This document shows positions 56,773 to 64,000 of a stretch of DNA of 64,000 nt, piece after piece. The number at the start of each line of letters is the position of its first letter. Positions within the stretch are counted from its first letter, which is position 1. Under the pieces are notes generated by a model. It was not told the origin of the DNA, ran no database searches, and saw only the letters and a list, made by a program, of their open reading frames with translations. The DNA is from Paenibacillus xylanilyticus (lineage in GTDB: Bacteria > Bacillota > Bacilli > Paenibacillales > Paenibacillaceae): NCBI RefSeq assembly GCF_009664365.1, contig NZ_CP044310.1, positions 4,591,001 to 4,655,000 on the forward strand, in the 5' to 3' direction. Made by a program: the position numbers and the translations under genes.

Positions 56773-57222
56773 ATGTCAAAAAAACACTTTACAACGCAAG
56801 AGCAAGATCAGTTGAGAAGAAATCCTTATGTGAAAAATGTTAGCGCTAAAGCCATTACGTATACGGATGCGTTCAAAGAACGATTTATTCAAGAACACAG
56901 TCAAGGTATGCTTCCTAGTGAGATCTTTCAGGAAGCAGGATTTCCCATTGACGTTTTGGGTGCAACCCGGATTCGAAAGGCTTCCAATCGATGGCGTACG
57001 GCATTTCAGGAACAAGGATCTGCTGGATTAACGGATGGTAGAAAACACGCCTCAGAACGTTCTCTGACCCGTGAATTAAGTCTTGAAGAAAAATATGCCC
57101 GTTTGGAAGCGAAAATGAAATGGCTTGAAGCGGAGAATGAATTCTTAAAAAAGCTCGATCAACTCGAAAGGCAGATGAGAAGAAAAAAATCCAACTCAGT
57201 ACGCGACAAAAATTTAAACTGA
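56773..57222 (+). CDS. IS3-family transposase OrfA (helix-turn-helix)
   Basis: A 149-residue DNA-binding half of the transposase. It has two helix-turn-helix-like parts (FKERFIQEHSQGMLPSEIFQEAGF; RKASNRWRTAF) and a C-terminal leucine-zipper-like coiled coil (LEEKYARLEAKMKWLEAENEFLKK) for multimerisation. I start at MSKKHFTTQEQ, typical of this subgroup; ATG 56743 is possible. The end contains the frameshift site and runs 32 bases past it before the stop. Confidence 0.85.
   Translation: MSKKHFTTQEQDQLRRNPYVKNVSAKAITYTDAFKERFIQEHSQGMLPSEIFQEAGFPIDVLGATRIRKASNRWRTAFQEQGSAGLTDGRKHASERSLTRELSLEEKYARLEAKMKWLEAENEFLKKLDQLERQMRRKKSNSVRDKNLN
57183..57189 (+). other. Slippery A7 site for programmed -1 frameshifting
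   Basis: Seven adenines lie near the end of orfA. A -1 shift here leads straight into the orfB frame through IQLSTRQKFKLIQEM with no stop, giving the OrfAB transposase, as is usual for IS3-family elements. Confidence 0.8.
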
Positions 57223-57230
57223 TTCAAGAG

Positions 57231-58100
57231 ATGTTGCATACATACTCTTTCCAACGCAAGGTGCATGTTCTTTGTGCTATTGCTGGCGTTTCACGTTCAG
57301 GCTATTACCACTATTGTAGTGAAGATGCCAGATTACATCGTCAAAAGCAGGAACAGAATGATCAGAAGATGAAAGCGATCATCCTGAAAGCCTACCATTA
57401 CCGTAGGAGGAACAAAGGCGCCCGTCAAATCAAAATGACGCTCGCACTTCAGTATGGCGTCGTATACAATCTCAAGCGAATCCGTCGGATCATGCAAAAG
57501 TACAACATCGTTTGTCCGATTCGAAAAGCAAATCCCACACGTCGTATGGCTAAAGCGACCCAAGAGCATCGAACCTGTCCCAACACGTTAAAGCGAGCGT
57601 TTAAGCCAGGGATTGCAGGCAAAGTTCTCTTAACGGACATCACATACTTAACTTATGGGATAAGTAAACGGGCCTATCTATCAACGATTAAAGATGCTGA
57701 AACGAATGAAATATTAGCCTATGAAGTCTCTGCTTCCCTTGGATTGGACATTGCGATGGAGACGTTGAAACAACTCCAAAAGCATCGGCATCTCACTTCG
57801 GATGCATTGATTCATTCGGATCAAGGATTCCACTATACAAACCCCAAGTTTCAAAAGCTTGTGAAACAAATGGGGTTAAAACAATCCATGTCACGCCGAG
57901 GAAACTGTTGGGATAACGCTCCACAAGAATCCTTCTTTGGGCATTTTAAAGATGAAACAAATTTCAAAACATGTATGACCCTGGAGGAGGTTAAGCAAGA
58001 AGTGAAGAGTTACATGATCTATTACAATTATTATCGAGGTCAATGGAACTTAAACAAGCTGCCGCCTGTACGATACAGACAGCAGCTTGAAGTAGCCTAA
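57231..58100 (+). CDS. IS3-family transposase OrfB (DDE integrase)
   Basis: A 289-residue catalytic half with a rve-type integrase core. The DDE triad is D136 (LLTDITYL), D197 (HSDQGFHYTN) and E233 (CWDNAPQESFFGHFK), with 35 residues between the last two, as the family requires. The N-terminus carries the HTH_21 region (CAIAGVSRSGYYHY). The frame is open upstream to the slippery site, so it is normally made as OrfAB. Confidence 0.93.
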   Translation: MLHTYSFQRKVHVLCAIAGVSRSGYYHYCSEDARLHRQKQEQNDQKMKAIILKAYHYRRRNKGARQIKMTLALQYGVVYNLKRIRRIMQKYNIVCPIRKANPTRRMAKATQEHRTCPNTLKRAFKPGIAGKVLLTDITYLTYGISKRAYLSTIKDAETNEILAYEVSASLGLDIAMETLKQLQKHRHLTSDALIHSDQGFHYTNPKFQKLVKQMGLKQSMSRRGNCWDNAPQESFFGHFKDETNFKTCMTLEEVKQEVKSYMIYYNYYRGQWNLNKLPPVRYRQQLEVA

Positions 58101-58214
58101 CCTTTTTTAATTGTCCTTGACAAGGGGTACATTTTATCCCATCGGCCGGTCCTTTTTCCATTACAGGTAACATAGTCCTTATTATGTCATTCTACCAATT
58201 CAAGGGGAATAGAA

Positions 58215-59456
58215 TCAGAACCAGTCTTCCTTGATTTCATTCCCCGTGTTATCACTGGTTGCAGGAGCTGCTTCGCCTGCGTGCAGAACGATGGTTTCCG
58301 TTTGAGCGACAGCTTCATCTACCCATTCCGGCAAATGGCTCATCGTTGCTTCAATTTTGTCCACGATGCGAAGATTCGGATTCGTTGTAGGTGATTTCGG
58401 CACGAAGAGGGTGCAGCAATCCTCGTAAGGCAGAATTGATATATCATATGTTCCAATCTGTTTGGACATTGTAATAATTTCCTGCTTGTCCATCATGACG
58501 AGAGGACGCAAAAGCGGGAGTTCCGTCGCACGTCCGATGACATTCATACTCGGCAGCGTCTGGCTTGCAACTTGACCAAGGCTATCCCCGGTAATTAGTG
58601 CAAGTGCCCGCTCACGTTCAGCCAGCTTGGTCGCAATTCGCAGCATGGAACGGCGCATCAGGGTGATGATCAGATTATCCTGACCCAGCTGGGTGAATGC
58701 CGTTTGGATCTCCGTAAAAGGAACCAGGTGCAGTTTGATGGTACCGGCATGATCAGCCAAGGCACGAGCCAGATCGATCACCTTTTCCTTGGCACGCTGG
58801 CTGGTGAACGGATAACTGTAAAAGTGTACACATTCCACTTCCAGTCCACGCCTCATGGAAGCCCATGCCGCTACAGGACTATCAATTCCTCCCGACAGCA
58901 GCGCCATCGCTTTGCCGTTAGTACCGAGAGGGAACCCGCCAACAGCGGGAATCACTTCATTGAAAATATAGGTCCCCTGATCTCTAATCTCTACTCGCAG
59001 TTCAATGTCCGGATTACGTACATCCACACGAAGCTGTTGGAACTTTCTTAATATCGGGGAACCCACCATGTGGTTCATTTCGTGTGAAGAATGAGGATAC
59101 TCTTTCCACACCCGGCGAGTATTCACTTTGAACGTCGTACCTTCCTTGAACTCGTTTTCTCTCTCATCCATGAAAGCTACAGCCGTTTCCACAATATCCT
59201 CAAGCACAGAAGGAGTTACTTTAACCGGACTGATGGACATTACCCCAAAAACCCGTTTCAGGACTGCGATCAGCTCTGTATGGGAATGTCCCCCCAGATC
59301 CACGTACAATCGTCCAAATTCCTTACGCAAGCTTGCGCCTGGATATGGCTTGAGCAAGGCCCTCACCTGAGTAATAATGGTTTTTTCGAATCGTGCACGA
59401 TTTTTACCTTTTAACATAAACTCTCCAAAACGGAGAAGCAGCATATCATATTTCAT
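58215..59456 (-). CDS. thiI: tRNA 4-thiouridine synthetase ThiI
   Basis: ThiI adenylates U8 of tRNA and inserts sulfur; the same family feeds sulfur to thiamin in some bacteria. The 413-residue product has an N-terminal ferredoxin-like and THUMP part (about 1-165) and the PP-loop ATPase motif LLSGGIDSPVA at 186-196. It has no C-terminal rhodanese domain, as in Bacillus, so sulfur comes from the dedicated desulfurase encoded six bases upstream. ATG behind AGGCGGATG. Confidence 0.96.
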   Translation of the reverse strand: MKYDMLLLRFGEFMLKGKNRARFEKTIITQVRALLKPYPGASLRKEFGRLYVDLGGHSHTELIAVLKRVFGVMSISPVKVTPSVLEDIVETAVAFMDERENEFKEGTTFKVNTRRVWKEYPHSSHEMNHMVGSPILRKFQQLRVDVRNPDIELRVEIRDQGTYIFNEVIPAVGGFPLGTNGKAMALLSGGIDSPVAAWASMRRGLEVECVHFYSYPFTSQRAKEKVIDLARALADHAGTIKLHLVPFTEIQTAFTQLGQDNLIITLMRRSMLRIATKLAERERALALITGDSLGQVASQTLPSMNVIGRATELPLLRPLVMMDKQEIITMSKQIGTYDISILPYEDCCTLFVPKSPTTNPNLRIVDKIEATMSHLPEWVDEAVAQTETIVLHAGEAAPATSDNTGNEIKEDWF

Positions 59457-59462
59457 TTGTCT

Positions 59463-60611
59463 TTACATCCGCCTTTCCAACGGGCGCAGCTGCGCCACCA
59501 TCTGATGCAGCGCTTGTTCCAACAAGGCCACATCCTCTTCTGTGTGTTCGTTACCTAGACTAATACGCAATCCTCCTGATGCACTCGCCGCATCTCTTCC
59601 CATCGCAAGAAGGACTCTGCTCGGCTCCGCAGAGCGGGAGGAGCAGGCTGATTGTGTAGAAACGATGATCCCAAGCTGCTCGAGCGTATGGAGCGCCACT
59701 TCAGCCTTCATCCCCGGATAGGAAAAGTGAATAATGTGGGGAGCCCCATCCTTCCGGCTGTTCAGTTTAAGTCCGGGAATGGTTTCAATGGTTTCCATAA
59801 TCCGATCTCTCAGCACTGTGGCACGTTCAGCAAACGCGAGCTGCCGTTCTGCCGCAAGACGCATCGCTTTTGCCATACCTACAAGCAAGGGAACATTCTC
59901 TGTTCCTGCTCTCATGCCCTGCTCCTGCGAACCACCAGAGAGCAGTGGGGTAAGTTCCACTCCACTTCGTACATAGAGGAGTCCCGCTCCTTTTGGACCA
60001 CGGATTTTGTGAGCAGATAAACTGTACAGATCAGCTCCCCACGAAGCGGGCTTTGCTTCCAGTTTGCCAAATCCCTGTACCCCATCCACGTGAAAAAGCA
60101 CGCGCGGTGCGGCACTTTTCAAACGCTTGCCGATCTCTGCAACGGGATGGATGATCCCTGTTTCATTGTTTACATGCATGAGGCTGACAAGAACCGTGTC
60201 CGGTCTTATCGCATCCATAACCTGCTGAGTGCTTACACGGCCATCCGAATCCACGGGCAGCCAGGTTACCTCCCAGCCCCACTGCTGCAGCTGCAAAAAA
60301 CTCTCATATACGGAAGCATGTTCGGTAGCCGTCGTAATGAGATGTTTTCCCCGTGTCTGATACCTAAGTGCTGCTCCTTTTATGGCGAGGTTATTGCTCT
60401 CCGTCGCCCCGGAAGTAAACACGATCTCTTCTGGCTTAACACCAAGTGCTGCTGCGCAGCCGCAGCGTGCACGCCTCAGCAGTTGATCCGCTCGTTCTCC
60501 GTATCCATGAATGGATGACGGATTGCCATAATGTGCCTCCATAATTTCAGCCATCGTTCGAACCACGTCTGAATCAGGAGGAGTTGTTGCTGCATAATCA
60601 AAATATTTCAA
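59463..60611 (-). CDS. nifZ: Cysteine desulfurase, NifZ/IscS type, partner of ThiI
   Basis: A PLP enzyme that takes sulfur from cysteine as a persulfide. The 382-residue product has the PLP lysine K202 (SLSAHKIRGPKG), ATEHAS near 95 and the persulfide cysteine C323 (STQSACSSRS). The pairing with thiI is the same as B. subtilis nifZ-thiI, where NifZ supplies sulfur for tRNA thiolation. The start is TTG, with GAAGGAGG upstream. Confidence 0.94.
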   Translation of the reverse strand: MKYFDYAATTPPDSDVVRTMAEIMEAHYGNPSSIHGYGERADQLLRRARCGCAAALGVKPEEIVFTSGATESNNLAIKGAALRYQTRGKHLITTATEHASVYESFLQLQQWGWEVTWLPVDSDGRVSTQQVMDAIRPDTVLVSLMHVNNETGIIHPVAEIGKRLKSAAPRVLFHVDGVQGFGKLEAKPASWGADLYSLSAHKIRGPKGAGLLYVRSGVELTPLLSGGSQEQGMRAGTENVPLLVGMAKAMRLAAERQLAFAERATVLRDRIMETIETIPGLKLNSRKDGAPHIIHFSYPGMKAEVALHTLEQLGIIVSTQSACSSRSAEPSRVLLAMGRDAASASGGLRISLGNEHTEEDVALLEQALHQMVAQLRPLERRM

Positions 60612-60771
60612 ATGAGGTCAGACCTCCTTCAGATGTTCTCTAAACCTACAGTGAGCATTGTAACACGATCCCGCCCCAACACAAAAAGACCAATCAGGAA
60701 CAGGCTGGCTTCCCAGGCATGCTCCCGAATTGATCTCCTGCTGAACTCGCTGAAAACAACGATCTTTGACG

Positions 60772-61527
60772 CTATACTGAATATTTTGACTGTGCTTTTT
60801 CCACTTTGGAAATATACGCCTGTGTCTCCGCAGGCAAAAGGTTAAGTACACTCATCAGTCCACTGTCGTTTGACACGCCCAAACGAGAAACGCGCCCTGG
60901 TCCAGCATTATAAGCGGCGAGCGCCATCTTCACCTCGCCACCAAAACGCTGAAGCTGAAGGGAGAGATATTTGGTTCCGGCATCAATACTCTGAGCAGGA
61001 TCAAAGGCATTCGTTACACCGAGACCAGCTGCAGTCCCATCCATTAATTGCATTAATCCTTTGGCGCCTGCGGATGATACCACGTTCGGATTGAATCCGG
61101 ATTCCGTGTCAATGACAGCCTTGATCAGAGATTCAGGCACTCCATACTTGGCACTTGCCGCTGCAATCAAAGATTCAAAATCGGTTGGCACAGATCCCTT
61201 GGTATCCGCTTTTACAGTATTGGTATGTGTCGACAAAGACACATTCTCACTGCTGCTGGAAGAACTCGTACTTGAATCCGTATTATACAAACTGCCCAGT
61301 TGTAACCACAACAAGCCGTCACTGGATCTTTTGGAGATGCCAATTGAACTTGAAGAAGGTGAATCGCTGCTGTTCGAAGCGTTTGTACTCGCACTCAACA
61401 GCCCGTCCATCATATCGGCGAAGTCTGATGATGAACCCGCAGTTTCACCTGACACATTCGTTTGATTGGCAGCATTGGACAATTGAAGTTCCAGTAACTG
61501 CCGTGACCCGTTTGGATCAATCTGCAT
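60772..61527 (-). CDS. Lytic transglycosylase, SLT domain
   Basis: A 251-residue protein. The N-terminal 115 residues are a Ser/Asn/Thr-rich, low-complexity region with no obvious signal peptide. From about 118 the SLT domain follows, with catalytic glutamate E142 in IDTESGFNPN, GAKGLMQLM and the C-terminal AYNAGPGRV. It should cleave the MurNAc-GlcNAc bond. It resembles Bacillus YjbJ-type proteins; the missing export signal is odd and unresolved. The 160 bases to its left hold no clear element. Confidence 0.86.
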   Translation of the reverse strand: MQIDPNGSRQLLELQLSNAANQTNVSGETAGSSSDFADMMDGLLSASTNASNSSDSPSSSSIGISKRSSDGLLWLQLGSLYNTDSSTSSSSSSENVSLSTHTNTVKADTKGSVPTDFESLIAAASAKYGVPESLIKAVIDTESGFNPNVVSSAGAKGLMQLMDGTAAGLGVTNAFDPAQSIDAGTKYLSLQLQRFGGEVKMALAAYNAGPGRVSRLGVSNDSGLMSVLNLLPAETQAYISKVEKAQSKYSV

Positions 61528-61648
61528 CTGTTTTCCCACTCCCGTATAAATAAACGTATATTATGCCTATATTCTACATCGTTTTACAAAAATCTGCCAT
61601 GGTTTTCAGAAAAATAAACCCATTTAATCTTCGGTTTGCGCAAATACG

Positions 61649-61693
61649 AAAAACCTTCACCCAAATCCCGTATTTACGGGAAAGGAGAAGGTT
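61649..61693 (-). terminator. Rho-independent terminator after the DUF4190-like gene
   Basis: AACCTTC (61652-61658) pairs with GAAGGTT (61687-61693), enclosing an inner CCCGTA/TACGGG hairpin. The minus strand continues TTTCG, so the T-run is short. Confidence 0.7.
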
Positions 61694-61753
61694 ATGATAT
61701 GCCCTATTCAGTTCAAAATTGCTGGCTAAATCACGTATTTCGTCAACTTGAAT

Positions 61754-62170
61754 TTAACGGGCAAATGGAATCATGAAGAAATAACTGATTGTAGCGAGTG
61801 CTCCCAGTCCAATGGACCAAGCTCCGGCCGTTTTACGCCCGTTTACATAAGCGTAATAACCAAGGACGGCTGCAGCCGGACCAAGTACAATAGACCACAT
61901 AAATAAGGACGCAATCCCGCAAGCTAACCCAATATAACCGGAGACTTTACCGGTTGACTCCATAACGCGATCAGCTTCATGCTTTTCCGGGACTGCTGCA
62001 GCCGGTTCAGTGCGCTCTGTACGTACAGAAGCCGGCGGAGCCACCTCTGCACCATATTCCTCACGATGTTCACGTCGTGGATAATCCACACGTTCACGCT
62101 TTTTCACATTGGCAGGTTTGGCCGTTTTGGAACGATGAAATGGATAATCCTCTTTATTATCATTCTTCAC
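61754..62170 (-). CDS. Small membrane protein, DUF4190-like
   Basis: A 138-residue protein with a long charged, basic N-terminus (1-70, many R/E/K) and two or three hydrophobic segments (about 76-97, 99-112, 117-135) with glycine-rich turns. The membrane part resembles DUF4190-type proteins, but I am not sure of the family. GTG start with TGGAGGTG upstream. Confidence 0.62.
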   Translation of the reverse strand: MKNDNKEDYPFHRSKTAKPANVKKRERVDYPRREHREEYGAEVAPPASVRTERTEPAAAVPEKHEADRVMESTGKVSGYIGLACGIASLFMWSIVLGPAAAVLGYYAYVNGRKTAGAWSIGLGALATISYFFMIPFAR

Positions 62171-62205
62171 TTCAAAGCACCTCCATAATAATTAGGGATG
62201 ACTGC

Positions 62206-62424
62206 TCATTTGGGTTTGAATGTGTGACAGCATGTTGCCGAAGAGGTACGCGCATGATCCTGATGATCCGAATCAAACGTTTCTCCAGCAAATTCTTCAT
62301 GCAAGCGACGAGTAGCATGTTGGTCAATGTCAATCATGATGGCATCGGCGTGGCAGAAATTGTTTTCTCCCCAGAAATGACAGTTGGACACACTGCATTT
62401 GACAATTGGCTTGTCTTGGCTCAT
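62206..62424 (-). CDS. DUF1540-family small cysteine-rich protein
   Basis: A 72-residue protein with the DUF1540 pattern: C9, C15, C24 and a late CC pair (KCSVSNCHFWGENNFCHADAI near 9-29), suggesting a metal-binding site. Function is unknown. RBS GAGGTGAT; the 35-base gap to the next gene suggests co-transcription. Confidence 0.8.
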   Translation of the reverse strand: MSQDKPIVKCSVSNCHFWGENNFCHADAIMIDIDQHATRRLHEEFAGETFDSDHQDHARTSSATCCHTFKPK

Positions 62425-62533
62425 TTATTTATCACCTCGACATCTATTGTCTCCCCAGTGTAAAACGGCTATTCTCTGCCGAGATGTCAGATGATGACAT
62501 GAATTCAGCCACTCTTTTCTTGTCCGAAAACGC

Positions 62534-62559
62534 CAAAAAACCGCCATTGCTGGCGGTTT
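62534..62559 (-). terminator. Rho-independent terminator after the YpuI-family gene
   Basis: CCGCCA and TGGCGG form a stem around TTGC, extended by AAA/TTT; the minus strand continues TTTTTTGGCG. Confidence 0.9.
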
Positions 62560-62591
62560 CGTCCATTTATATAGGTTGTTAAAACGCTGAA

Positions 62592-63098
62592 CTATGCGTG
62601 ATTGCGTTGATTCTGCATCCGGCGCTGGGTCAAATAGTCACTTTCATAAAAGGCCAGATCATCGCGCAGCTCTTCATACGTTTTGGAAACTTCAAGAATA
62701 ACATCGCGTACTGCACGAACCGGCTTGTCACGGAAGCGAATGGCATCCTGACCTGTGTACGCATATCTTCCATCTTCGGAATAGCATTCATTTTTGGGAT
62801 AGAAAAAGCTGTTTACGCATTGATGATACGTATTATAGAGAGCCTTTTCGGCAAAATCGACATCAAAATTGGCACGACGCAGCACAACGCCAAGTTTTTC
62901 GTAAGAAACTTCAGAAAAAACAAGCAAATGACGGAGATCCGAAAGAAATCCTTTGTAGAAGGTTGTCGATTCCTCAGTCTGGTTCTGATCCAGTTCAGGC
63001 AAGGCATTTTCATTCAAAAATTGTTCGATCCGATCGATAGCAGGTTTTAACTTTTCCCTAGTTGACTCACAAGTTTTCTGTACATTGGCTGCTGACAT
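62592..63098 (-). CDS. ypuI: YpuI/DUF3907-family protein
   Basis: A 168-residue soluble protein, mostly helical, with no known domain. The middle (FLSDLRHLLVFSEVSYEKLGVVLRR, then FFYPKNECYSEDGRYAYTGQDAIRF) matches the DUF3907/YpuI family of Bacillales. Function is unknown. RBS GGGGGAG precedes the ATG. The 287-base gap to the next gene must hold divergent promoters, but I see no strong match. Confidence 0.78.
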   Translation of the reverse strand: MSAANVQKTCESTREKLKPAIDRIEQFLNENALPELDQNQTEESTTFYKGFLSDLRHLLVFSEVSYEKLGVVLRRANFDVDFAEKALYNTYHQCVNSFFYPKNECYSEDGRYAYTGQDAIRFRDKPVRAVRDVILEVSKTYEELRDDLAFYESDYLTQRRMQNQRNHA

Positions 63099-63385
63099 AA
63101 AGGTAGCTCCCCCTTAAATAAGTCCTTACATATAGGTCGGCCACGGTGGTTGTCCCCTGACCTTGGATTCTCAGCTACTATCCTACCATAAAAAGATGAC
63201 GAGCGGTATCCCTTAATCATCCTTTACATAACCGCCACGATCCTTACCCATTAAGCGAAGTCTGCTCCGTTTTCACCTGCATAAAAATAACCGCTTTTCC
63301 TAACGATAGAACTATGCCAAGGACAACGATGAAAACAGAAAACTCATGACTGCTGTCCAAAATACAAGAGGAGGTTATATTCCCC

Positions 63386-64000
63386 ATGTCCAGACCTAAA
63401 TGGATAAACTGGGCCATCGCCGCCGGTGCAGGAGCGCTTGCACTGACCCTGCTCCTTCCGACATCCAACCGTCCTGCACCTGAGCCGAGCGCCATGCCCG
63501 ATGCACCTCATGAGGAACATGCGAACAAACAGCGTTTAAAAGTCCAGGATGTAAAAGCGACAGATTTGTTGACACGTATGGATGCCAAGCAGCATCTCAG
63601 CTTAATGCTCGAGAAGAGCGGCACTATGAATGAAGCCGAGTTCGGTCGATATGTTCAGGATTTACAGCGTACACATGATCATATTCGTTCCATTGATGTG
63701 CTGGATAGCAAAGGCACAGTCCATAAACATTTTGCGAAAGAATCCGGTAAAGGAAGCAAAGTCGAGCAGCAAAAACTCGAGCACTCCCTTAACCTTGCGA
63801 AAAAAGCGGTCATGAAACGCCAAAGCTTCGAATCTTCCTCATTTCCTCTAGGCAAAGAAAAATATTTCGTCATGGGCCTGCCCTCCAAGGATGGGAACAA
63901 AGCGGTTGTTGCACTCTTTAGCCAAAGTGTCTTGAATGCTGTGGAACAGCATCAGCGCAAAAACCTGCGCATGATTCCTTACCCGCGTGAGGGCAAATTC
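63386..64000 (+). CDS. Secreted or membrane-anchored protein, N-terminal part only
   Basis: The frame opens at ATG 63386, eleven bases after AGAGGAGG, and runs to the window edge without a stop (205 codons). Residues 8-25 are a hydrophobic signal or anchor (WAIAAGAGALALTLLLP). The following 180 residues are soluble and helical-to-mixed, with IRSIDVLDSKGTVHKHF near 110 that recalls extracellular sensor or protease pro-domains. An S8-type peptidase with a long N-terminal extension is one possibility; nothing in the visible part proves it. Confidence 0.75.
   Translation, partial: MSRPKWINWAIAAGAGALALTLLLPTSNRPAPEPSAMPDAPHEEHANKQRLKVQDVKATDLLTRMDAKQHLSLMLEKSGTMNEAEFGRYVQDLQRTHDHIRSIDVLDSKGTVHKHFAKESGKGSKVEQQKLEHSLNLAKKAVMKRQSFESSSFPLGKEKYFVMGLPSKDGNKAVVALFSQSVLNAVEQHQRKNLRMIPYPREGKF

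Larger units (their letters stand above)
56677..58136 (+). mobile_element. IS3-family (IS150-group-like) insertion sequence
   Basis: The element is about 1460 bp with orfA and orfB in -1 relation. Ends are imperfect inverted repeats: TAAACTGTACCC on the left against TAAAATGTACCC read from the right. TCC flanks both sides (56674-56676 and 58137-58139), a 3-bp duplication as expected for this family. If the ends are taken at TG...CA (56682-58131) no duplication is seen, so I prefer the longer ends; five bases of uncertainty remain. Both ORFs are intact, so it may be active. Confidence 0.92.
56656..58157. terminator. Bidirectional terC/thiI terminator split by an IS element
   Basis: AAAAAGGACCAGCCGAT (56656-56672) and ATCGGCCGGTCCTTTTT (58141-58157) are complementary except for one A/C position, which is a G-U pair on the minus strand. 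With the IS and one TCC copy removed they join around the loop TTCCC, giving a classic two-way terminator between terC and thiI. It is now interrupted. Confidence 0.9.

Noticed and set aside
1-64000. CRISPR arrays, tRNA or rRNA genes, prophage
   Set aside because: No regularly spaced repeats, tRNA-like cloverleaf or rRNA-like stretches, or phage gene clusters were recognised.

Overview
The window is a chromosomal segment of a spore-forming, low-to-mid GC Firmicute, most likely a Paenibacillus. The evidence is gene order: the cell-division/cell-wall (dcw) cluster, the spoIIGA-sigE-sigG sporulation locus and the ylm-divIVA-ileS-lspA block appear in the order known from Bacillus subtilis, with Paenibacillus-like differences (murA and murF inside the cluster, no ylxW/ylxX/sbp). 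Almost everything runs on the minus strand, so the operons read from right to left.

Region by region. 1-10.5 kb: start of an rluD-type pseudouridine synthase (cut by the left edge), lspA, a divergent DksA-like ylyA/yteA gene, a DUF5665 gene, a type-2-like ileS behind a T-box leader, then divIVA, ylmH, ylmG, sepF, ylmE, pgeF and ylmC. 10.7-13.5 kb: sigG, sigE and spoIIGA, with a Spo0A-type promoter candidate in front of spoIIGA. 13.6-33.3 kb: ftsZ, ftsA, divIB, murA, a decayed murB, murG, spoVE, murD, mraY, murF, murE, spoVD, pbpB, ftsL, rsmH and mraZ, headed by a repeat array that fits the MraZ operator. 33.5-44.5 kb: ahcY, bshC, a five-component peptide ABC transporter with its two ATPases fused, a DUF3397 gene, panE and an rsfA-like gene. 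44.7-54.9 kb: small membrane and secreted proteins, a PhoH-family protein, and a yla-type block (ylaJ, ylaL, an LCP protein, ylaH, typA). 55-64 kb: two divergent TerC paralogues, an intact IS3-family element, thiI with its cysteine desulfurase, a lytic transglycosylase and several small genes, ending in a secreted-protein gene cut by the right edge.

The dcw genes together make lipid II precursors (MurA, MurC-F type ligases, MraY, MurG), build the divisome (FtsZ, FtsA, SepF, DivIB, FtsL, PbpB) and supply sporulation-specific wall enzymes (SpoVD, SpoVE). SigE and SigG are the mother-cell and late forespore sigma factors, and SpoIIGA is the protease that activates pro-SigE.

I did not find a previously undescribed multi-gene system; this is mainly core genome. 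The two most notable observations are the IS3-family element sitting exactly in the loop of the terC/thiI bidirectional terminator, carrying its own terminator at its left end, and a frameshifted, truncated murB remnant at the normal murB position. The latter implies that another MurB gene exists elsewhere in the genome.
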